From GWF2-38-69 sp037127655 (lineage in GTDB: Bacteria > Verrucomicrobiota > Lentisphaeria > Victivallales > GWF2-38-69): a stretch of DNA of 16,156 bases. Below the pieces are notes generated by a model that did not search any database, was not told the DNA's origin, and was given only the letters and a program-made list of their open reading frames with translations. Position numbers and translations under genes: made by a program. The stretch is taken from contig JBAXXY010000050.1 in NCBI GenBank assembly GCA_037127655.1, positions 1 through 16,156 of the forward strand, read 5' to 3'. This document shows, piece by piece, positions 7,653 through 15,681 of this stretch; within the stretch, counting starts at the first letter, position 1, and each line of letters begins with the position of its first letter.

Positions 7653-7747
7653 TTAACTCAAATTTGATATTTCAGGACTCTATTTTATTGTTGTATGGAT
7701 GTAAGTTCTAATTTTAAAAAATTCAAAATAGCTCAAGGAGAAATTTT

Positions 7748-9694
7748 ATGAGTAAAGAAACAAGGAAATTTGAAGCACAAACACAAAAAGTTTTGGATCT
7801 AATGATCCATTCACTCTATTCCAATAAGGACATATTTCTTAGAGAACTTATAGCCAATGCTGCTGATGCGATAGACAAGGCTCGTTTCATCTCTCTTTCC
7901 CACAAGGAAATAGCTCAGGACTGGAGCATAAGAATTGAAGCCGACAAGAAAGGCAAAAAGCTAATCATCAGCGATAACGGTATCGGGATGACAAAAGACG
8001 AAATTATTAAGAATATAGGCACAATAGCTCAATCAGGCACGAAAGGATTTATCGAAGAACTATCCAAGTTCGATGCAAAGAACGCTCCGGAGTTTATCGG
8101 ACAATTTGGCGTGGGTTTCTATTCAGCATTCATGATTTCGGATAATATCGAGATAGAAACCAAAAAAGCAGGCTCCTCTGAAGCGGCAGTAAAATGGATG
8201 TCATCAGGCAACGGCGAATACACTATTGACGACAGCACTAGGACAGAGCAGGGCACTACGATTACGCTTCTTCTCAAGAAAGATGATGATAAATACCTCG
8301 ACACATGGAAAGTTAAAGAAATTGTAAAAAAATACTCTGACTTCATCGAATACCCTGTGAGAATGAAGGATACAGTCAAAGAAGCAAAGCCTAAAAAGAA
8401 CGAAGACGACAAAGATGAGAAAACCGAATATATTGATGTCGAAAAAGATGAAATTCTAAATTCACAAAAGGCAATCTGGATAAGAAGCCCGAAAGAGATT
8501 ACAGACGATGAGTATAAACAGTTCTTTGGTCACCTAAGCCACTCAAGCGATGATCCGCTAAAGACCATCCATTATTCTGCTGAAGGAACTTCGGAGTTCA
8601 AGGCTTTGCTATTTATTCCTACAAAGAATCCATTTTCTGTTTTTATGCCTGATATGCGCAAGAAGAACCTTCACCTTTATATAAGAAGGATTTTTATTAC
8701 GGACGAATGTCAGGAGCTTCTGCCTGAGTATTTAAGGTTTGTAAACGGTGTAGTTGACTCCAGCGACTTACCGCTGAATGTCTCAAGAGAAACCTTACAG
8801 GACAATCCTGCGATCGAAAAAATTGAAAAGAATCTGATTAAAAAAATCATTACTACGCTGACACAGATAAAAGATAACGAAGCAGAAAAATATGTTTCAT
8901 TCTTCAAGGAGTTTGGTAAGTTTATCAAAGAAGGTGTTCATAGTGACTATGCTAATAAGGACAAACTTCAGGACCTTCTGCTCTTCGAAACAATGAAGAG
9001 CGAACCCGGCAAACTTGTTAGTTTGAAAGATTATGTTGCGATGATGCCATCTGAGCAGAAAGAAATTTATTATATTGTTGGCGAAAGCAGGTCAATAGTA
9101 GAAAATTCGCCGCATCTTGAAGCTTTTAAAGCAAAAGGTTTTGATGTTCTCTTTATGACAGAACCGATAGATGAATTCGTCGTTATGAATATGTTCAAGT
9201 ACGGCGAAAAGACTATGAAAGCTGTTGGCAAAGGCGAAATAGATATTGACTCAGAGGATGAAAAGAAGGCCAAGAAAGTTAAAGAAGACTTAGCTAAAAA
9301 AGAATACAGTTCTCTGCTCGAGTTCATGCAGAAAAGACTCGATGAAAATGTAAAAGAAGTAAGATTCTCAAAGAGATTGACTGACAGCGCATGCTGTTTA
9401 GTCGGCGAAGCCTATGATCAGAGCCCATACATGGAAAGAATCATGAAGGCTATGAATCAGGGTATGCCAAAGACGAAGAGAGTTCTTGAACTCAATCCTG
9501 ACCATCCGATTGTTAGTTCCATGAAAAAACTCTATGAAAAGAATAGCGAAAATTCTAAGTTGGGCGAATATGCTGAACTTCTCTATAATCAGGCTTTGCT
9601 TGCTGAGGGAAGTCCGATTGCAAATCCACTCCAGTTTGCCAAAAAAGTGGCAGAACTCATGGTGATAGGTCTGGATAAAGAGTCTGCGAATTAA
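7748..9694 (+). CDS. htpG: Molecular chaperone HtpG (Hsp90)
   Basis: This is the bacterial Hsp90, a dimeric ATP-dependent cytosolic chaperone that remodels client proteins, often with DnaK. The 648 residues cover all three domains. The N-terminal GHKL ATPase has ELIANAADAIDKARF (Glu33, Asn37), ISDNGIGM (Asp76) and the lid/glycine loop GQFGVGFYSAFM. A short charged linker rich in Lys, Glu and Asp (about residues 205-230) leads to the middle domain, with the ATP-contacting Arg347 in LNVSRETLQ. The C-terminal dimerisation domain ends with a regular amphipathic stretch. A strong ribosome-binding site, AAGGAG at 7735-7740, is 7 nt before the ATG. The next gene starts 9 nt after the stop, so htpG probably leads an operon with the MFS transporter and the ClpX-like ATPase. 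Confidence 0.97.
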   Translation: MSKETRKFEAQTQKVLDLMIHSLYSNKDIFLRELIANAADAIDKARFISLSHKEIAQDWSIRIEADKKGKKLIISDNGIGMTKDEIIKNIGTIAQSGTKGFIEELSKFDAKNAPEFIGQFGVGFYSAFMISDNIEIETKKAGSSEAAVKWMSSGNGEYTIDDSTRTEQGTTITLLLKKDDDKYLDTWKVKEIVKKYSDFIEYPVRMKDTVKEAKPKKNEDDKDEKTEYIDVEKDEILNSQKAIWIRSPKEITDDEYKQFFGHLSHSSDDPLKTIHYSAEGTSEFKALLFIPTKNPFSVFMPDMRKKNLHLYIRRIFITDECQELLPEYLRFVNGVVDSSDLPLNVSRETLQDNPAIEKIEKNLIKKIITTLTQIKDNEAEKYVSFFKEFGKFIKEGVHSDYANKDKLQDLLLFETMKSEPGKLVSLKDYVAMMPSEQKEIYYIVGESRSIVENSPHLEAFKAKGFDVLFMTEPIDEFVVMNMFKYGEKTMKAVGKGEIDIDSEDEKKAKKVKEDLAKKEYSSLLEFMQKRLDENVKEVRFSKRLTDSACCLVGEAYDQSPYMERIMKAMNQGMPKTKRVLELNPDHPIVSSMKKLYEKNSENSKLGEYAELLYNQALLAEGSPIANPLQFAKKVAELMVIGLDKESAN

Positions 9695-9703
9695 GGATAA
9701 TTA

Positions 9704-10948
9704 ATGAGGTCAATTTACCTTATTTTATCCTTATCTGAATTTGCTACGGCGCTTGTGGCGCCGGTTTTCGCGTTTCTGTTTTTTTCAAGCACTTCTACTC
9801 TCTTTCCGACAGATGCGTCTGTTTCGGAAAGAGCTGTGCTTTTTGGAATATTCCTGGCGCTCTACAAATTTGCAGGGATGATATGCAATCCGATTTTCGG
9901 CGGACTATCCGATATTATGGGCAGGAAGTTTACAACTATTCTTACACTGACAGGGATGTTGATTCTGGCTGTTTTCTCTATCGGAGCAATCGTCCTTCAC
10001 AGTATCTGGGTATTTATCATAGGATGTTTTTTCTATGCCCTCCTTTTTGCGTCTAAACCTGTTTGCACTGCAGCTATAAATGATTTGTGCGAGGCTCCAG
10101 GCGATAAAGTTAAGAACCAGGCGCTGGTACAGTTTTTTATTGGGATAGGTGTTTCAATCGGACCTATAGTTGGAGGGTATATCTCCGATGTAAATGTATT
10201 TGGTTATTATTATATGTTGCCGTTTATTATTCTTTTGGTCTGCGGTTGCTATCTTGTTTTTCATTCCAAATACTTCATGAAAGAGACTCTAAGAAAGAGA
10301 GAGCGATCAAATATTAAGGAACAGTTTAGCTTTGGTGGAATTAAGGTTATATTCAAGAGTAAACTTCTTATTTGCCTGCTTATAATTCATATTTTAAATC
10401 AGTTATCATGGGGTACTTACTACGACTTTCTGCCGGCTGTGGCTAAAGCAGTATTCAACTATGATATAAAAAGCGTCGGAATGCTTGTCGGGCTGATCGG
10501 ATTCTGGCTTATTATCGCATCAGGAGTGATAATACCACGATTCATGAAGAATATTTCAGGTTCAAACCTCATTAAAATTTCATGCTGGCTTGGTTTTATA
10601 GGAGTTCTTGCTGCTTATATTGCATCATTTTTCCCAGGGAGCAGATTAGCTGATATAATATTTTGGGCAAGTACTTTTCCTGTAGCTGTTGGCGATGTGA
10701 TTCTTTTCTGTTACCTTATTAGCCAGTTTTCTCTTTGTGTGGAAAAGAAGTTCCAGGGCGCAGTTGTAGGTTTTATTTATATTACTGGATTTGGGATGTG
10801 GAGTTTGAGCGCACCATTGGGCGGATATCTAATGAAATGGAATTTAAATGCCGCTCTCTTAATGGCTCCGGTATCGATGATTTTACTTCTCTTGTTTGTA
10901 TTTTCTATTAGAAATAAAGAGTATTTCAAAGCCTTGAATAACAATTAG
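9704..10948 (+). CDS. MFS transporter, TetA/drug-efflux-like
   Basis: The 414-residue product has about 12 hydrophobic segments in two halves. The loop between helices 2 and 3 carries MFS motif A, GGLSDIMGRKFTT (about residues 65-78). A motif C-like proline/glycine helix, GIGVSIGPIVGGYISD, follows in helix 5, which is typical of antiporter (drug:H+) branches such as TetA. A charged cytoplasmic loop (KETLRKRERSNIKEQ) separates the halves. The ribosome-binding site AAGGA lies a few bases before the ATG. Substrate cannot be read; efflux or metabolite export are both possible. It sits between htpG (9-nt gap) and the ClpX-like gene (13-nt gap), in apparent operon order, though no functional link to protein quality control is evident. 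Confidence 0.82.
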   Translation: MRSIYLILSLSEFATALVAPVFAFLFFSSTSTLFPTDASVSERAVLFGIFLALYKFAGMICNPIFGGLSDIMGRKFTTILTLTGMLILAVFSIGAIVLHSIWVFIIGCFFYALLFASKPVCTAAINDLCEAPGDKVKNQALVQFFIGIGVSIGPIVGGYISDVNVFGYYYMLPFIILLVCGCYLVFHSKYFMKETLRKRERSNIKEQFSFGGIKVIFKSKLLICLLIIHILNQLSWGTYYDFLPAVAKAVFNYDIKSVGMLVGLIGFWLIIASGVIIPRFMKNISGSNLIKISCWLGFIGVLAAYIASFFPGSRLADIIFWASTFPVAVGDVILFCYLISQFSLCVEKKFQGAVVGFIYITGFGMWSLSAPLGGYLMKWNLNAALLMAPVSMILLLLFVFSIRNKEYFKALNNN

Positions 10949-10961
10949 GATTTTAAAGATT

Positions 10962-12305
10962 ATGAATGAAGAAAAAAAGGATAGTAAACAGAAACCCGAT
11001 AATACAGAAGATGATAAGGGTTTTTCATTTGAAGATATACAAAAGCAGATTCAAAATGCGTTAAAAAATCTAGGCGGCGCAAGCTCTTTTATAATACCTA
11101 TCAATGGAAAGAGACCTCAACAAGGCCCTGAAAAACCTATTGAAGAGAAGGAAAAAGATGATTCAAAAGAAATTCTGGAAGTCATAAAAAACTTTAAGTT
11201 TAAACCCAAAGAGATTAAAGAATACCTCGATCGCTATGTGATAAAACAAGATGAAGCAAAGAGAGTCCTATCAGTGGCGGTCTGTGACCACTACAATAAT
11301 ATCAGACGATGTCTTGCAGGCAATGAAAAATCCTCTTCTCCTTTAGAATATGTAAAACAGAATATTCTGCTTCTCGGCCCAACAGGCGTAGGAAAGACTT
11401 ATCTTATTAAATGTCTGGCAAATCTCATCGGCGTGCCATTTGTTAAGGCCGACGCCACTAAATATTCAGCTACGGGTTATGTGGGAAGCAATGTGGAGGA
11501 TTTAGTTCGTGACCTTGTCAAAATTGCCGACGGTAATGCAGAACTTGCCCAGTACGGGATTATTTATATAGATGAGATAGATAAAATTGCATCGCATACT
11601 GTAGATGATGGACGCGATGTATCTGGGAAAGGTGTTCAGATAAACCTTCTGAAGTTAATGGAAGATTCAGAAGTAAATATGCTTAGTCAGACTGACATGT
11701 TCAGCCAGTTTGAGTCTATGATGGATACGATGCACGGCAAAGGAAAAAATAAAAAGCGCACTATTAATACCAAAAATATACTTTTTATTGTAAGCGGGGC
11801 TTTTGAAAATCTTTCTGAAATCATAAAAAAGAGAATGCATGGCGCTAAGATTGGTTTCGACAAAGAAGGCAATGGAGATAAAGCAAGGTCTGTTTATCTC
11901 AAACAGGCCAATACTGCCGATTTTATAAAGTATGGGTTTGAGCCTGAATTCATCGGCAGACTTCCAGTAAGAGTTTCATGTGATGAACTCACTCCTGAGG
12001 ATTTAGAACTCATTATGACATCTTCAGAAGGGAGCATCCTTAGGCAGTATATTGTTGATTTCGAAGGATACGGGATAATGTTTGGGCTCGATAAAGACGC
12101 TATATCATTTATAGCCAAAGAAGCTTATAAACAGCAAACCGGAGCTCGCGGTATTATGACAGTAATGGAGAAAATTTTCAGAAATTTCAAATACGAACTT
12201 CCATCCACCAAAATAAATAAGCTCTATGCTACTTTGGATACAGTTTCGGAGCCTGAAAAAGAAATTCAGAAGATGCTTTTACCTAAGCCCAAAAGGCAGA
12301 AATAA
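10962..12305 (+). CDS. ClpX-like AAA+ ATPase without zinc-binding domain
   Basis: This is a 447-residue HSP100/ClpX-type unfoldase. Residues 1-80 are charged and low-complexity and lack the Cys4 zinc-binding domain of true ClpX. The AAA+ core follows: YVIKQDEAKRVLSVAV, Walker A GPTGVGKT (139-146), pore loop GYVG (172-175), Walker B IIYIDEID (200-207), DVSGKGVQINLLKLMED, sensor 1 region ILFIVSGAF, an IGF tripeptide (297-299) where ClpX carries its ClpP-docking loop, PEFIGRLPV and sensor 2 TGARG (393-397). The segment corresponding to the ClpX RKH pore loop is replaced by a longer Met/Gln-rich stretch (about 236-268). It probably unfolds proteins by threading them through a hexamer; retention of IGF suggests it may still dock on ClpP, but no clpP is in the window. 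Its low-complexity N-terminus may bind adaptors or substrates. I recall similar variants annotated simply as AAA family ATPases. Confidence 0.85.
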   Translation: MNEEKKDSKQKPDNTEDDKGFSFEDIQKQIQNALKNLGGASSFIIPINGKRPQQGPEKPIEEKEKDDSKEILEVIKNFKFKPKEIKEYLDRYVIKQDEAKRVLSVAVCDHYNNIRRCLAGNEKSSSPLEYVKQNILLLGPTGVGKTYLIKCLANLIGVPFVKADATKYSATGYVGSNVEDLVRDLVKIADGNAELAQYGIIYIDEIDKIASHTVDDGRDVSGKGVQINLLKLMEDSEVNMLSQTDMFSQFESMMDTMHGKGKNKKRTINTKNILFIVSGAFENLSEIIKKRMHGAKIGFDKEGNGDKARSVYLKQANTADFIKYGFEPEFIGRLPVRVSCDELTPEDLELIMTSSEGSILRQYIVDFEGYGIMFGLDKDAISFIAKEAYKQQTGARGIMTVMEKIFRNFKYELPSTKINKLYATLDTVSEPEKEIQKMLLPKPKRQK

Positions 12306-12324
12306 TATAGCCTTTTATCATTGA

Positions 12325-13662
12325 TTATTTAGGGATAGGTTTACCTAGAACTCTTGAGCCTGAGTTTGTTACAAGAACATCATCTTCTATTCTTATTCCA
12401 CCGAAGTTTCTGAATTTGGCGACTTTGTCGTAGTTGATGAAATCTTTATGCTTGCCTTCAGATTCCCACAAATCTATCAACTGAGGTATAAAGTATATGC
12501 CAGGCTCGATTGTAATGACGAAACCTTCCTTAAGTTCTCTGGCTAGCCTCAAAGAAGAAAGCCCAAATTGGGAACTTCGCTCCATTTCTTTGCCATATCC
12601 AATTAAGTCTTCCCCGAATGATTCCATGTCATGAGTATTCAACCCAAGCATGTGCCCAATTCCATGTGGAAAGAATAGCGCATGAGCGCCTGTTTCAACG
12701 GCATCATGAGGATTTCCTTTCATTATCTTCAGGTTAATTAAACCTTCAGTTATAGACAAACAGGCTCTTTTGTGAACATCCAGATTGCGTATTCCTGGGC
12801 GGACAGCAGAAATGGCATCAAGTTGCGCTTGAAGAACGAGAGAGTAAATGTCTTTTTGTTCAGGAAGAAAGTCTTCTCCGACAGAATATGTCCTGGTATT
12901 GTCCGAACAATATCCTTCTTTGGAGTAAATGCCGAAATCTATCAGAAGAAGGTCATTCTTTTTGAGAGTATTATTGTATGTATCATTATGCAGAGTTTCG
13001 CCGTGCACTGTAACAATAGGCTGGAATGAAGGCTTTGTTTCTGCCATAGCTGTTTCATAAAGCATTCTATTGAGAATATCAGATTCCTTTATGCCGGGAA
13101 TGGCTGAACTTTTTGCGATTTTGAAAATCGTCCCTGCCGTTGAGATAGCCTCTTCAATCTCAAATATCTCTTCTTCTGACTTGGCAGACCTCTGTTCAAT
13201 GATGGCTTTAGTAAGTTTGATAGATGCAGTGTAAGAACCTAATAATTCGTTAATCAGACACTTATTATCAGCTCTGTCGTATGATACATGATGTACTAAT
13301 CGATTCGGCTGTTTTCCTTTTGAAAGAAAAGATTTAAGTTCAGATATGTTTTTTGTTTTGCATACGCCTGAAAGTTCTGCAACCTCTGGAAGTTCATATA
13401 GATCCCTTGACCATATTTTATCGTTTATGGAATGCTCTTTTCCAAAAAGAATTTCATCGCCTGTATCCAAATCCATTACGGCGGCAAAACCAGGCTCATT
13501 TATTCCAAAGTAGTAACGGAAAGAATCATCTTGATTAAATGGGTAGGTATTAGCTTTGTAGTCTATAGGCAAAAGCGAATTCCCAAGAAATAAAACTATG
13601 CCTTTGCCTAGTTTATTTGTGAGTTTGACTCTTCTGTCTTTATAGATTTTAGGTTCAAACAT
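12325..13662 (-). CDS. pepP: Xaa-Pro aminopeptidase (aminopeptidase P, peptidase family M24B)
   Basis: This enzyme removes an N-terminal residue preceding proline. The 445 residues show an N-terminal aminopeptidase-P domain (about 1-165; note NQDDSFRYYFGINEPG) and a pita-bread catalytic domain. All five metal ligands are in place: Asp242 in LLIDFGIY, Asp254 in YCSDNTRTYSVG, His337 in FPHGIGHMLGLNTHD, Glu386 in VITIEPGIYF and Glu426 in GGIRIEDDVLVT, giving the two-metal (usually Mn) site. The spacing between the two Asp ligands is 12 residues, one more than in E. coli PepP. There is no signal peptide, so it is cytosolic. No Shine-Dalgarno sequence is visible before the ATG. It lies 19 nt downstream of the UPF0173 gene and converges on the ClpX-like gene with a 19-nt gap. 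Confidence 0.93.
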   Translation of the reverse strand: MFEPKIYKDRRVKLTNKLGKGIVLFLGNSLLPIDYKANTYPFNQDDSFRYYFGINEPGFAAVMDLDTGDEILFGKEHSINDKIWSRDLYELPEVAELSGVCKTKNISELKSFLSKGKQPNRLVHHVSYDRADNKCLINELLGSYTASIKLTKAIIEQRSAKSEEEIFEIEEAISTAGTIFKIAKSSAIPGIKESDILNRMLYETAMAETKPSFQPIVTVHGETLHNDTYNNTLKKNDLLLIDFGIYSKEGYCSDNTRTYSVGEDFLPEQKDIYSLVLQAQLDAISAVRPGIRNLDVHKRACLSITEGLINLKIMKGNPHDAVETGAHALFFPHGIGHMLGLNTHDMESFGEDLIGYGKEMERSSQFGLSSLRLARELKEGFVITIEPGIYFIPQLIDLWESEGKHKDFINYDKVAKFRNFGGIRIEDDVLVTNSGSRVLGKPIPK

Positions 13663-13681
13663 AAGGATTATTTTTTAAATT

Positions 13682-14365
13682 TTAAAGGTCGAAGGATTCA
13701 CCTGGGCTAAGTTGAATAGCTTTGCTCAGACCTGAGGCATTGACTTCTTCTATCCAGTGGACTGGATTTTGTTTGATTATATCAAATGTATTGAAGTGCA
13801 TAGGGATTACATTTGCTGGTTTAATCAGACTTAAGGCCTTAATAGCGTCTTCAGTACCCATGGTATAGTTATCACCTATTGGAAGCATAGCCATATCAAT
13901 TTTTTCATCGCCAATGAGCTTCATATCTCCAAAAAGCCCTGTGTCACCGGCGTGATATATTTTTTGGTCGCCTATAGAGAAAATAAGGCCTGCTGGATTT
14001 CCGCCATAAGAACCATCAGGCATTGGAGAACTATGTAGAGCCAGTGTCATTTTGAGTTTACCCCATGGAAACTGAAAAGATCCACCAATTTGCATGGAGT
14101 GGATTTTTTTTGCTCCTTTCTTTTCGAGCCAGGAGCAGATCTCAGGATTAGAGATGATTGTCGAGCCATTTTTTTTAGCTATTTCAACGGCGTTTCCCAG
14201 ATGGTCTCCATGACCGTGAGTAATACATATATAGTCAGCCTTGGCATCTTTGACTGAAATCGGACATAATCTGTTTCCTTCTATAAAAGGGTCGATTAAA
14301 ATTGTTGTCTTTTGTGTCTCAATCATGAAAAAAGCATGCCCGAACCATGTAATTTTTATAGACAT
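13682..14365 (-). CDS. UPF0173 metal-dependent hydrolase (metallo-beta-lactamase fold)
   Basis: A small (227 residues) cytosolic metallo-beta-lactamase-fold protein of the UPF0173 family (YtkL-like). The start MSIKITWFGHAFFMIE and the ILIDPFIEGN strand are family hallmarks. Dinuclear metal ligands are complete: THGHGDH (His50, His52, Asp54, His55), His111 in ALHSS, Asp141 in HAGDTGLFGD and His190 in PMHFNTFD. Physiological substrate is unknown for the family. A good ribosome-binding site (AAGGAG at 14373-14378 on the - strand) precedes the ATG by 7 nt. It is probably cotranscribed with the downstream aminopeptidase P. Annotation as a Zn-dependent hydrolase is safe; any narrower function would be guesswork. 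Confidence 0.93.
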   Translation of the reverse strand: MSIKITWFGHAFFMIETQKTTILIDPFIEGNRLCPISVKDAKADYICITHGHGDHLGNAVEIAKKNGSTIISNPEICSWLEKKGAKKIHSMQIGGSFQFPWGKLKMTLALHSSPMPDGSYGGNPAGLIFSIGDQKIYHAGDTGLFGDMKLIGDEKIDMAMLPIGDNYTMGTEDAIKALSLIKPANVIPMHFNTFDIIKQNPVHWIEEVNASGLSKAIQLSPGESFDL

Positions 14366-14412
14366 TTCTCGTCTCCTTAAAATATTAAGAGTTATGGGTA
14401 TTAATATTAAAC

Positions 14413-14440
14413 TTAAAGTGCTAAAAATAACTGCTATAAT
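14413..14440 (+). promoter_or_regulatory. Extended -10 promoter for tRNA-Lys
   Basis: TGCTATAAT (14432-14440) is a perfect extended -10 element. A weak -35 (TTAAAG, 14413-14418) lies 16 bases upstream. Transcription would start near 14447, giving a 5' leader of about 50 nt before the tRNA. Confidence 0.6.
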
Positions 14441-14496
14441 CTAAATACAGTTTGATTTTTCTTCCCTGCTTGGTAATTTATTAGCCTTACAAAATC

Positions 14497-14572
14497 GCAC
14501 CCGTAGCTCAGTTGGTAGAGCAGATGACTCTTAATCATCGGGTCACAGGTTCAAGTCCTGTCGGGTGCACCA
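14497..14572 (+). tRNA. tRNA-Lys (anticodon CUU), CCA encoded
   Basis: The 76-nt cloverleaf is complete: acceptor GCACCCG pairs with CGGGTGC; D stem GCTC/GAGC with loop AGTTGGTA; anticodon stem GATGA/TCATC with loop CTCTTAA, placing CTT at positions 34-36; variable loop GGGTC; T stem ACAGG/CCTGT with loop TTCAAGT; discriminator A and encoded CCA. It reads AAG lysine codons. All stems are perfectly paired. It stands alone on the + strand, and no terminator is obvious after it. Confidence 0.97.
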
Positions 14573-14579
14573 TTTATAT

Positions 14580-14837
14580 TTAGTTCTCAGTGACTGCAAC
14601 CTTATCAAGATGTGCTTCAAATGCTTCGCAGGACACTTTCTTGTGAATCATTCTTATGAATTCAAAACAATCCTGAATTTGTACTTCATATGCTTTTTTA
14701 AAAGAAGGATCATCCAGTTTCTTGCTTAGAGTTATTTCATCAATGAAAGAACTAAGTAATATTTTACTGCCATTCTTGGGGATATTGAGGCGTTCCGAGA
14801 AGTCTTTTATGCTGTTCCTTGTATCCTTCTTATCTCT
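14580..14837 (-). pseudogene. Orphan coding fragment without a start codon
   Basis: An 85-codon open frame on the - strand ends at TAA (14580-14582) and is bounded upstream by a stop at 14838-14840. Its translation looks like real protein: an amphipathic stretch KDFSERLNIPKNGSKILL, then FIDEITLSKKLDDPSFKKAY, DCFEFIRMIHKKV and a hydrophilic end. No ATG, GTG or TTG occurs upstream of an internal Met near residue 60. It overlaps the end of the TPR frame by 31 nt in a different frame. I read it as the 3' remnant of an unrelated small gene whose start was lost, or as a C-terminal extension displaced by a frameshift. Part of it faintly resembles helix-turn-helix/antitoxin proteins (DDPSFKKAY), which is too weak to name. 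It converges on the tRNA gene. Confidence 0.35.
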
Positions 14838-15588
14838 TTATATGCATAAGTATAACCTAATTCTCCAGCTTTGCTTAAATCTTCTAAAGCTCCAGTTTTA
14901 TCCTTTAGCTCAGATTTTACACAACCTCTTGTATAGTAAACATCCGCGAATTTAGGGTCGAGCTCTATTACTTTATTGAAGTCTTGTATTACTCCTAAAT
15001 TATCGCCTAAATTTGCCTTGGCCAATCCTCTGTTATAGTAGGCATTTGCATTGTTAGGATATAACTCTATTGCCTTGCTCGAATCTTTTATAGCACCTTC
15101 ATAATCTTCTAAGTAACCCTAGCTAATCCTCTATATAAGTATGCATTTACATTCTTTGGGTCTAACTCAATAGCCTTGTTGTAGTCTTGTATCGCCCCAG
15201 TGTAATCTTCTAGGTTATTCTTAGAAATTGCTCTCAAACTATAAGCATTTACATTCTTTGGGTCTAGCTCTATTGCTTTAGAATAGTCTTGTATGGCTCC
15301 TGTAAAATCATCTATGTTGTTTTTAGAAAATCCTCTGTTAGCATAAGCATCTGTATCTTTAGGATATAACTCTATTGCCTTGGTATAGTCTTGTATAGCA
15401 CCTTCATAATCGCCTATATTATTCTTGGTTATTCCTTTAAAGAAGTGGATATTTGCATTATTAGGATCTAATCCTATAGCTTTAACATCGTCTTGGATAG
15501 ATCCTGTATTGTTATTATTGTCAGCGTAAATTTCAGTTCCTAAAAAATATGCTAAGAAAGTTATCAGTGCTAAAATATTTTTTCCCAT
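14807..15588 (-). pseudogene. Secreted TPR-repeat protein, frameshifted
   Basis: The frame opens at 15588 with a signal peptide (MGKNILALITFLAYFLGTEIYA) and runs into a stop at 15109-15111 in the fourth repeat (AYLYRGLARVT-stop). The homologous continuation LEDYEGAIKD appears immediately in another frame and runs to a stop at 14807. Adding one base near 15109-15120 (AAC for AC) restores repeat spacing, so one single-base deletion explains the break. Restored, the protein has about six 34-residue TPRs of the type NAYxxRGxxKxNLxDYxGAIQDYxKAIELDPKN, ending with a Sel1-like AGELGYTYAYKEI. Such periplasmic TPR proteins are protein-interaction scaffolds; the partner is unknown. The roughly 102-nt direct repeats are coding, not CRISPR. 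Whether the break is real, phase-variable or a sequencing error cannot be told. If unrepaired, a 159-residue product with three and a half repeats would be made. Confidence 0.8.
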
Positions 15589-15592
15589 TTCG

Positions 15593-15655
15593 CTACCCTA
15601 TTATGGATTTATAAAGACCCACACCTATCAGAATATTCTTAAATCTGTATGCCAT
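15593..15655 (-). CDS. Possible 20-residue leader ORF upstream of the TPR gene
   Basis: An ATG with a fair ribosome-binding site (AAGGA, 6-7 nt upstream) starts a 20-codon frame, MAYRFKNILIGVGLYKSIIG, ending in TAG just 4 nt before the TPR start codon. The TPR gene has only a weak ribosome-binding site of its own, so translation through this small frame could deliver ribosomes to it. Alternatively it is a remnant of a neighbouring gene. Length alone makes this uncertain. Confidence 0.3.
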   Translation of the reverse strand: MAYRFKNILIGVGLYKSIIG

Positions 15656-15681
15656 ACTAAATCCTTGTGAAATTTGTGCTA

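Noticed and set aside
7576..7747. Possible heat-shock control element (CIRCE or sigma-32 promoter) upstream of htpG
   Set aside because: No TTAGCACTC/GAGTGCTAA inverted repeat and no convincing heat-shock promoter can be seen in the gap.
12306..12324. Bidirectional terminator between the ClpX-like gene and pepP
   Set aside because: The 19-nt gap has no stable hairpin or T tract that I can see.
14850..15500. Regular repeats of about 102 nt, array-like at first sight
   Set aside because: The units are diverged, in frame and encode 34-residue TPR motifs; there are no spacers or conserved short repeats, so it is not a CRISPR array.
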